In this document: positions 30,387 to 36,183 of the stretch, in pieces
How the letters are laid out: each line of letters starts with the position of its first letter
Numbering within the stretch: the first letter of the stretch is position 1
From: an uncultured Prevotella sp.
GTDB lineage: Bacteria > Bacteroidota > Bacteroidia > Bacteroidales > Bacteroidaceae
NCBI GenBank assembly: GCA_947170265.1
Contig: CAMVSV010000025.1
Span: 1 to 36,183, forward strand
Length of the DNA: 36,183 nt
Direction: 5' to 3'
Position numbers and translations under genes: made by a program
Notes under the pieces: generated by a model
Seen by the model: the letters and a program-made list of their open reading frames with translations, nothing else
What the model was told of the DNA's origin: nothing
Database searches by the model: none

Positions 30387-33251
30387 ATGATTACGGCGCA
30401 AGACCTATACAATGCGTCCGACGGTGGACTGGACATCATCCTGATGTGCGTGACCGATCCGCAGAAGGTGCGAGACGCCATCCTCGGCAACAAGAAGTTC
30501 GCGCTGCGCAACGAGCGCACGCCATCCTCTTCTGCCAGGCAATACGGCGGCATCTGGAAGGTGACGGACTTCGGCGACACCGGACATGCGGAGTCACCCA
30601 TCGACCTCTACATGCGGGTGAACAACATCCGCTCGTTCGGAGAGGCGGTCATACTCCTGGCGCAGCACTTCGGAGTGACCGACGAGCTCTCGCCGTCGCT
30701 CAACAAGCCGCACATCGAGAAGAAGCCGGCTGCGTCCGACCAGCAGGAGGGGCAGAAATACTTCGAGATGAACGAGCAGTTCACAGAGAAGGAACTTCGC
30801 ATCCTCGGGGTCAACGTGAGGCAGCAGACCGTCGATGCGCTCCACTGGCATTCCGTCAAGTGGATCTGCGACATCAAGAACCGTGAGGCCACCTACAAGT
30901 ATGCCAACGAGAACTATCCCATCTTCATGCGTGAGTGCCTGGTGGAGAAAGGCACTGACGGAGAGCCCGACAAGGTGTTCTTCAAGATCTACGAGCCCCT
31001 CAATCCCCAGAAGCAGTGGCGGTTCCAATACACCCCCAAGGGAGCGAAGCCCCGCCAGTACATCAACGGATTCGCAGAGCTCAGGGATGCCTACGAGAAA
31101 GCCAACGCGGAAGATGAGCAGGCGTTCTTCGCCGATCCGGCGAACGAAGGGCGGCCGTTCAAGAAGAAAAAGCTGGAATGCGCGGTCATCTGCTCAGGTG
31201 AGCGTGACGCCCTCTGCGTGCGTGCCCTCGGGTATCATCCCCTGTGGTTCAACAGCGAGACTTACAAGGTCACTGAGGATGAGCACTGGAGCATCATGCA
31301 GATGGTGGAGACCCTCTACAACATACCCGACATCGACTCCACCGGCATCGTCAAGGGGACGGAGCTGGCACTGCGGTTCCGCGACCTCCACACCGTGTGG
31401 CTTCCCGACTGGCTCAGCACCTACAAGGACAACCGGGGAAAGCCGCGCAAGGACTTCCGAGACTGGACCGACATCAAGCCGCTCAAGCAGGACTTCAAGG
31501 ACCTCCTGCAGCTGGCCAAGCCGGCCAAGTTCTGGACCAGCACCTGGAACGAGAAGCGGAATAAGCTCAACTTCGAGATCGACTCCGACTGCCTCCGCTA
31601 TTTCCTCCGCCTACAGGGCTTCTACACCATCCATGACGACACCGTCACCACACCCCATTTCATCCATGTGCGGGACAACATCGTGCGTAACGTCACGCAG
31701 AAGGACATCGCAGGGTTCCTCATCAACTGGGCTGAGGAGGAATGCCTGTCCAGGGACATCCGCAACCTCATCCTCAACTCCCCACGCATCGCCACCGGTG
31801 CCATCGCCAACCTCAAGGAGATTGAGCTCGACTTCACCAAGTGCACCGCCCATTCCCAGCTGTTCTTCTTCCAGAACGCCACCTTTGAGGTCAAGGGCGA
31901 CACCATCGACGTCTATTCCGGACGGACTTCCTCTCTCACTCATTATGTGTGGGAGGAGAACGTGCTCAAGCACAACGTCCGGCTCCTCGACGAGCCGTTC
32001 CGGATTCATGCCAAGGAAAACGCGGACGGGACGAAGTCCTACACCATCGACATCCTCGACACCTCATCCCATTTCTTCGGGTTCCTCATCAACTCCAGCA
32101 GGGTGTATTGGCGCAAGGAACTGGAAGAGGCGTGGGACGACCCTCACGGGGAAGAAGCCCGGAAATACCGTGAGACGCACCGCTTCTGCATCAATTCCGA
32201 GCTGCTCTCCCAGGAAGAGGTGGAGGAGCAGATGCTGAACCTGGTCAACAAGATCTTCGGCATCGGCTACTGGATGCACCGCTACAAGTCGGCGTCGCGC
32301 GCCTGGGCTCTCTTCGCCATGGACAACAAGATCAGCGAGGACGGCGAGTGCAACGGACGTTCCGGAAAGTCCTTCTACTTCAAGGCACTCTCCTTCTTCG
32401 GTAAGATGGTCAAGCTGTCCGGACGGAACCCGAAGCTCATGGACAACCCCCACGTGTTCGACCAGGTGACCAAATACACCGACTACATACTGGTCGATGA
32501 CTGTGACAAATACCTGCACACCGGACTTTTTTACGACATCATCACCTCCGACATGACCGTCAACCCGAAAAACAACCAGTCCTACACCCTTCCGTTCGAG
32601 ACATCGCCGAAGCTGGCGTTCACTACCAACTACGTGCCATCCAACTTTGACCCATCCACGGATGCGCGGCTCCTGTACCTGGCGTTCTCCGACTATTATC
32701 ATCAGAAGACAGAGGACAACGACTATCTCGAGACTCGCTCCATCCGCGACGACTTCGGACGCGACCTCTTCGCCAACGACTACTCAGAAAAGGAGTGGGA
32801 GGCCGACTGCAATTTCATCATGCGCTGCACCCAGTTCTACCTCTCCGTGGTGGGTGACGGAAAGAAGATCCAGCCGAGGATGGACAACATCGTGCGCCGC
32901 AAGCTCATGAGCGACATGGTGATGGGATTCGCAGAGTGGGCGGATGCTTTCTTCTCACCGATCAGCGGCCACCTCAACAAGATGGTGGTGAAGGACGAGG
33001 CCATGCGTGACTTCATCTCATCCTACAACGTCAAGGGGCTTTCGCCGCACCGCTTCTCCAAGTCACTCAAGGCTTACGCTCTGCTCCACTCACGCACCCT
33101 CGAACTCAACCCGTTCCACCTCTGCAACAATGGAGACCGCATCATCCGCAAGGATCAGGACGGCCAGGCAAAGGCAATGATATATCTGCGTACGAAAGAC
33201 GCAAACGACACTGAGCAGACGGAGTTTATTCCTGATGAGGAGCCGTTCTGA
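30387..33251 (+). CDS. Primase-helicase (TOPRIM-like plus D5/SF3-type helicase)
   Basis: This encodes 954 residues from ATG 30387; an in-frame TTG at 30363 overlaps the previous gene and is rejected. The N-terminal part (GGIWKVTDFGDTGHAESPID) looks like a primase N-domain but without zinc-binding Cys. Near 265-295 is a TOPRIM-like motif (VICSGERDALCVRALGYHPL, Glu272). The C-terminal third is a helicase: Walker A CNGRSGKSF at 655-663 (Lys661), Walker B ILVDDCD (Asp704, Asp705) and sensor FTTNY (Asn748), as in phage SF3/D5-type helicases. It would start and drive phage DNA replication. Catalytic activity of the primase half is less certain. Confidence 0.8.
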   Translation: MITAQDLYNASDGGLDIILMCVTDPQKVRDAILGNKKFALRNERTPSSSARQYGGIWKVTDFGDTGHAESPIDLYMRVNNIRSFGEAVILLAQHFGVTDELSPSLNKPHIEKKPAASDQQEGQKYFEMNEQFTEKELRILGVNVRQQTVDALHWHSVKWICDIKNREATYKYANENYPIFMRECLVEKGTDGEPDKVFFKIYEPLNPQKQWRFQYTPKGAKPRQYINGFAELRDAYEKANAEDEQAFFADPANEGRPFKKKKLECAVICSGERDALCVRALGYHPLWFNSETYKVTEDEHWSIMQMVETLYNIPDIDSTGIVKGTELALRFRDLHTVWLPDWLSTYKDNRGKPRKDFRDWTDIKPLKQDFKDLLQLAKPAKFWTSTWNEKRNKLNFEIDSDCLRYFLRLQGFYTIHDDTVTTPHFIHVRDNIVRNVTQKDIAGFLINWAEEECLSRDIRNLILNSPRIATGAIANLKEIELDFTKCTAHSQLFFFQNATFEVKGDTIDVYSGRTSSLTHYVWEENVLKHNVRLLDEPFRIHAKENADGTKSYTIDILDTSSHFFGFLINSSRVYWRKELEEAWDDPHGEEARKYRETHRFCINSELLSQEEVEEQMLNLVNKIFGIGYWMHRYKSASRAWALFAMDNKISEDGECNGRSGKSFYFKALSFFGKMVKLSGRNPKLMDNPHVFDQVTKYTDYILVDDCDKYLHTGLFYDIITSDMTVNPKNNQSYTLPFETSPKLAFTTNYVPSNFDPSTDARLLYLAFSDYYHQKTEDNDYLETRSIRDDFGRDLFANDYSEKEWEADCNFIMRCTQFYLSVVGDGKKIQPRMDNIVRRKLMSDMVMGFAEWADAFFSPISGHLNKMVVKDEAMRDFISSYNVKGLSPHRFSKSLKAYALLHSRTLELNPFHLCNNGDRIIRKDQDGQAKAMIYLRTKDANDTEQTEFIPDEEPF

Positions 33252-33307
33252 CTCATTCCTCCATCCGTCCATGGGCGGACACAGACCACAAGTAAAATCA
33301 ATAAAGA

Positions 33308-33607
33308 ATGACAATCAACCATCATCAGAACCACCCAATCGACTACCAGTCCATCCTGCCGACCTACAAGCGGGAATATGATGAGCTTTGGAACTCATCT
33401 CCTGAATTCAGGAAACTCTCCAACAAGGTCTATCGATATCTCGACACCCTCCCGGTCGGATCTGAGCTCCGGTTCCACCGCTACACGGGTGAGAAGCTCA
33501 AATGGATCATGTGGACCTGCTGGGCATACTACTGGGACCCCATCAACGTCTATCGCTACGAATTCTCACCCGATTTCTCATCTTTCCGGCATTATGGGAA
33601 ACCGTGA
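33308..33607 (+). CDS. Small early protein rich in Tyr/Trp, unknown
   Basis: This encodes 99 residues. The first 20 are His/Gln/Asn-rich, then 'YKREYDELWNSSPEFRKLSN' helical and 'LKWIMWTCWAYYWDPINVYR' aromatic-rich. No signal or membrane segment is clear; the aromatic stretch is not long enough to be a certain transmembrane helix. Not recognised. Confidence 0.5.
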   Translation: MTINHHQNHPIDYQSILPTYKREYDELWNSSPEFRKLSNKVYRYLDTLPVGSELRFHRYTGEKLKWIMWTCWAYYWDPINVYRYEFSPDFSSFRHYGKP

Positions 33608-33674
33608 TTCTTATTTTACTTTTACACCGAAAAAATAACATTAACCTCACTTTTATTATAATTATCTCACTAAA

Positions 33675-33896
33675 ATGAACAATACATCATCACAATTGAA
33701 AGACATCCGCCTGCTCAAGGCAATCATGAGAACCAACGGATGGGAAACCATCACAGTATCGCAGAAATATGTCATCATCAGTCCGAAGCGGACTGCGCCG
33801 GACACCTATCTCCAGAGCCTGGCTTCCATAGCAGGGAAGGAACCGAAGGTGGCCGTTAAAGATAAAGTGAAACTAATCCTTTTCAACCGCTTTTAA
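33675..33896 (+). CDS. Small basic protein, unknown
   Basis: This encodes 73 residues (MNNTSSQLKDIRLLKAIMRT ... KDKVKLILFNRF). Lys/Arg-rich, mixed helix and strand. Preceded by a 67-nt AT-rich gap. No motif recognised. Confidence 0.5.
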   Translation: MNNTSSQLKDIRLLKAIMRTNGWETITVSQKYVIISPKRTAPDTYLQSLASIAGKEPKVAVKDKVKLILFNRF

Positions 33897-33908
33897 ACTC
33901 ACATCAAT

Positions 33909-34331
33909 ATGAAACCTTTCAATTATCAGTTGGCAAGGAAAGGACTGCCAGTCCGCACCACACATGGGCTTACTGCCACGTTCCTCACTGAGCTTGACCA
34001 GGCAGATAAAGATCGTTGCCTGGCTTTCATCGTCACTTACAAGAACGGTGACCAGGTAGTGATAGGTTACGACATCAACGGAAGCTGCGGAAACATTGAC
34101 CTGCAGCTCTACATGGATGACATCACCTATATCATCATCATTGAGACTGACAGGAGGACAGGCTCCAGGAAAGCACATCCCGACATGTTCACCTCCAAGG
34201 CGGATGCCGCTGATTACATGCATACTTTGGATCATTCCGACTACGTTCGTTATGATGCCATGAAGATCACCATGCACTATCCAGAAACCATCAATCCATT
34301 TAAAGAAGATGAAGGAAATTTTTCTAAGTAA
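33909..34331 (+). CDS. Conserved-type early phage protein, unknown
   Basis: This encodes 140 residues. It begins MKPFNYQLARKGLPVRTTHG, followed by strands (FIVTYKNGDQVVIGYDINGS). This 'PF.y.lA.kG.pV.Tr.G' opening occurs in a small family common in Bacteroidetes phages and mobile elements, of unknown role. It overlaps the next frame by 23 nt, and its stop codon (34329-34331) is in the same frame as the second recombinase, so the recombinase frame is open directly after it. Confidence 0.6.
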   Translation: MKPFNYQLARKGLPVRTTHGLTATFLTELDQADKDRCLAFIVTYKNGDQVVIGYDINGSCGNIDLQLYMDDITYIIIIETDRRTGSRKAHPDMFTSKADAADYMHTLDHSDYVRYDAMKITMHYPETINPFKEDEGNFSK

Positions 34332-34476
34332 TTTGCGGACGGCTCTCTTCGGGAGAATTCCGACCGGGGAAATAGCCGAGGTTATGGACATCGTAACCAC
34401 GCAGCTTGGAAAGTACGAGCTGAAAGCAAGCCGACGGAGATTGTTGTCTATGACTACGGCGATGCCGAGATGCTGA
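34309..34476 (+). pseudogene. Frameshifted N-terminal piece of the second recombinase
   Basis: ATG 34309 encodes 55 residues: MKEIFLSNLRTALFGRIPTG, then EIAEVMDIVTTQLGKYELKA and an unrelated end. The recombinase at 34470 is open in the frame one nt back from about 34332, reading ESKPTEIVVYDYGDAEMLKK just before its ATG. Joining the two near 34410-34425 would give the type of N-terminal extension I associate with Bacteroidetes XerC-like recombinases. It may be a one-base deletion or a programmed -1 frameshift; sequencing error in one base is also possible. Confidence 0.5.
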
Positions 34477-35321
34477 AAAAATTCTTCATCGCGAAAGCCA
34501 CTGAGGGGCTGACTGAAGGATCCATCAGAACTTACAGGCAAGCCATCGCCAACGCACTGACAAAAATTGGGAAGCACGTCAGGAACATCACGTCAGATGA
34601 CATCCGGTTACTGCTGGCAAGCATGAGGCTGAACAAGAAGAGTGCTGCATACATGAACCTGGTCAGGCGTTCACTCAACTCCTTCTTCGGATGGATTACG
34701 AAAGAGGAGCTCATAAACAAAAACCCCATGCTGCGCATAGCCAGCATCAGGGAGACAAAGAAGGTAAGACAGCCGTTCACGGAAGAAGAGCTGGAAAGGC
34801 TGCGCCAGAGTGCGGGCAGTGCCCGGAATAAGTGTATAGTCGAATTTCTGTACTCCACCGGATGCCGTGTATCGGAGATGTGCGGAATCAATAGAGACGA
34901 CCTGAACTTCACCGACTCACAGGTTCTGGTACTCGGAAAGGGCAAGAAATACCGCATGGTGTATTTTTCCGCAAGGTGCAAGGTGCTGCTGCAGGAATAT
35001 CTCGGTCAGCGTCAGGATAGCGAGAGTGCCTTGTTCGTATCCGATTACGAGGGGTTCCGGTCGAAGAAGGAGGCACCTGTAGGCAGGCTGTCGATGTCCG
35101 GTGTCGAGGACATGATCAGGAAGATAGGCAAGAGGGCTGGGATTAAGGATGTCCATCCGCACAGGTTCCGCCGGACTGCCGCGACACTGGCGCTGAAGAG
35201 AGGAATGAGAATTACCGACGTTCAGAGGATGCTCGGTCATTCGGACATCAAGACAACAACCATTTATGCAATCACATCAGATGAAGAAGTCAAGCGGGAA
35301 CACGAAAAATATATTATCTGA
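34470..35321 (+). CDS. Second tyrosine recombinase, XerC-like
   Basis: This encodes 283 residues from ATG 34470. Core-binding domain at about 1-95, catalytic domain 100-283 with all residues visible: Arg133 (TGCRVSEM), Lys157 (LGKGKK), His231 and Arg234 (HPHRFRR), His257 (MLGHSD) and Tyr266 (TTTIYA). It differs from the minus-strand integrase, which has Ser at the first Arg. It sits in the early operon, so it may resolve dimers, invert a segment or help replication rather than integrate. Start is uncertain because the frame is open upstream without an ATG. Its 3' end overlaps the methyltransferase-like gene by 56 nt. Confidence 0.8.
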   Translation: MLKKFFIAKATEGLTEGSIRTYRQAIANALTKIGKHVRNITSDDIRLLLASMRLNKKSAAYMNLVRRSLNSFFGWITKEELINKNPMLRIASIRETKKVRQPFTEEELERLRQSAGSARNKCIVEFLYSTGCRVSEMCGINRDDLNFTDSQVLVLGKGKKYRMVYFSARCKVLLQEYLGQRQDSESALFVSDYEGFRSKKEAPVGRLSMSGVEDMIRKIGKRAGIKDVHPHRFRRTAATLALKRGMRITDVQRMLGHSDIKTTTIYAITSDEEVKREHEKYII

Positions 35322-35913
35322 GGTAAACCATATCCTTGGAATCAAAGACTCCTACCAAGCTCCAGACAGGGTGCTGGCTCTGGTGACAGGAGATGATAAG
35401 AGCCGGCGAAATAAGGTATATTATGAGTTGGCTGAGCTTTTTGGGTCTGATTACTCCAGAGATTGGTTCTGGGAGTATTTCCAGGAAGAACATGCCGACA
35501 GGCGGCAGAACAAACAGGACTTCACGCCGCCATGTATCGCCAGCGTCATCCACAATGTGCTGCATGACCGGTTCAGCAAGGACTGTGGCAATGAAGACAT
35601 CACATACGATCCCGCTGCAGGAACTGGCCAGCTGGTCATAAGAGACTGGTGGCTCTCACGCAAGGGGCAGATGCCTTGGGAGTACAAGCCGATGGACCAC
35701 CTCGTGGTTTGCGCAGAATTAAGCGTCAAAACCATCCCGTTCCTGCTGCTCAACCTATCCATCCGTGGTATATGCGGCATGGTCTTCCACGCAGACTCCA
35801 TGAGCAACGAAATATATCAGGTGTTCGTATTGGTCAACGAGAAGAACGATCCTCTCCGCTATTCCGATGTGACAATCGCTGACAAAACTATATTAAATTC
35901 AAGAAATTACTAA
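35266..35913 (+). CDS. N6-adenine methyltransferase-like protein, no NPPY motif seen
   Basis: This encodes 215 residues from ATG 35266 (ATG 35281 is an alternative that reduces the overlap). Residues 86-130 resemble the HsdM/N6-adenine methyltransferase core: 'FTPPCIASVIHNVLHDRF', then SAM-binding motif I DPAAGTG at 115-121. The catalytic motif IV (N/D-PP-Y/F) is not visible; residues 145-215 go through 'AELSVKTIPFLLLNLSIRGI' and 'SNEIYQVFVLVNEKNDPLRY' without it. Size is small for the family. It may bind SAM or DNA without methylating, for example as an anti-restriction or regulatory protein. Confidence 0.6.
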   Translation: MQSHQMKKSSGNTKNILSEVNHILGIKDSYQAPDRVLALVTGDDKSRRNKVYYELAELFGSDYSRDWFWEYFQEEHADRRQNKQDFTPPCIASVIHNVLHDRFSKDCGNEDITYDPAAGTGQLVIRDWWLSRKGQMPWEYKPMDHLVVCAELSVKTIPFLLLNLSIRGICGMVFHADSMSNEIYQVFVLVNEKNDPLRYSDVTIADKTILNSRNY

Positions 35914-35917
35914 GAAT

Positions 35918-36103
35918 ATGAAGGCTCAAATCACAATGGCGGACTTTCCGCCTGACAAGAAGAACTGCGGCAACTGCGAGCGCAGGGGAGGTGGATGTCC
36001 GAGAAAGTCGAAGCGGTTCCCGAACGGCTATGTCATCGGGTTACGTGGAGAGGTGAGCGGCATCATCTACTGCTGCCCGGAGTACGAAGGGAGGCGGAAA
36101 TGA
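35918..36103 (+). CDS. Small Cys-rich protein
   Basis: This encodes 61 residues. Cys pattern CGNCERRGGGC near 17-27 and CCPEYE near 52-57 suggests a metal-binding knuckle. Such small proteins are common in early regions of Bacteroidetes phages. Not recognised by name; starts 4 nt after the methyltransferase-like gene. Confidence 0.6.
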   Translation: MKAQITMADFPPDKKNCGNCERRGGGCPRKSKRFPNGYVIGLRGEVSGIIYCCPEYEGRRK

Positions 36104-36133
36104 ACTTACAATCACGTTAAAGTACAATAAAAA

Positions 36134-36183
36134 ATGAGAAAGAAGAAGGTGAAGGAGAAGCAGTGCACGATCTGCGGTGAGAT
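36134..36183 (+). CDS. Start of a zinc-finger protein, possibly NinG-like (partial)
   Basis: The window ends in a frame starting at ATG 36134 that encodes MRKKKVKEKQCTICGE. A basic start followed by CxxC is how NinG (Rap)-type recombination proteins begin. Only 16 residues are visible, so this is a suggestion. Confidence 0.45.
   Translation, partial: MRKKKVKEKQCTICGE

Noticed and set aside
30835..32238. 467-codon plus-strand frame in another phase of the primase-helicase
   Set aside because: Ser/Thr/Pro/Arg-rich shadow sequence; the primase-helicase motifs are in the other frame.

Overview
The window looks like most of a temperate tailed phage (siphovirus-type) genome from a Bacteroidetes host, probably a gut Bacteroidales such as Prevotella or Bacteroides. 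Three things support this host call. Several genes are preceded by the Bacteroidetes -7 promoter box TAnnTTTG. Most starts lack a Shine-Dalgarno sequence. The minus-strand integrase has Ser in place of the first catalytic Arg, as in IntDOT-type Bacteroides integrases. No host chromosomal gene is visible, and both window ends cut through phage genes.

Layout. Positions 1-843 hold the end of an early block (a partial gene, a 33-residue membrane peptide, a NUMOD4-like protein), closed by a terminator at 913-941. Positions 969-1475 are non-coding and carry a dense cluster of GTTACAC/GTGTAAC heptamers. Positions 1476-18210 are the late, virion and lysis region: L,D-transpeptidase-like lysis enzyme, spanin-like protein, tail-type proteins, ClpP-type prohead protease fused to a scaffold-like tail, major capsid protein, probable tail tube, connector-type proteins, large terminase, holin, portal and a small-terminase candidate. 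The order is unusual, because protease and capsid lie upstream of terminase and portal. Positions 18255-18742 hold an AT-rich membrane-protein gene with its own promoter and terminator (a moron). Positions 18795-26512 carry the tape measure, a small fibre-associated protein and a 1192-residue receptor-binding protein with two different esterase domains.

Positions 26583-28524 (minus strand) form the lysogeny module: integrase, a repeat-rich attP-like region, and an XRE-type repressor. A strong rightward promoter with operator-like repeats at 28570-28646 starts the early region. This contains small DNA-binding proteins, a structured non-coding stretch, a tRNA-like gene resembling an initiator tRNA but with an altered anticodon arm, a primase-helicase, several small unknown genes, a second (XerC-like) tyrosine recombinase with a frameshifted N-terminus, a methyltransferase-like protein with no visible NPPY motif, and the start of a NinG-like zinc-finger gene.

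How it works together: the repressor and rightward promoter would set lysis versus lysogeny, and the integrase would insert the phage. The primase-helicase would replicate the DNA. Late transcription seems to be split into units by TAnnTTTG boxes placed 17-19 nt before the start codons of protease, tape measure, holin and other genes. The most unusual elements are the initiator-like tRNA, the heptamer cluster, the double-esterase fibre, the moron cassette and the split recombinase. All functional names come from reading motifs by eye; no database search was run.
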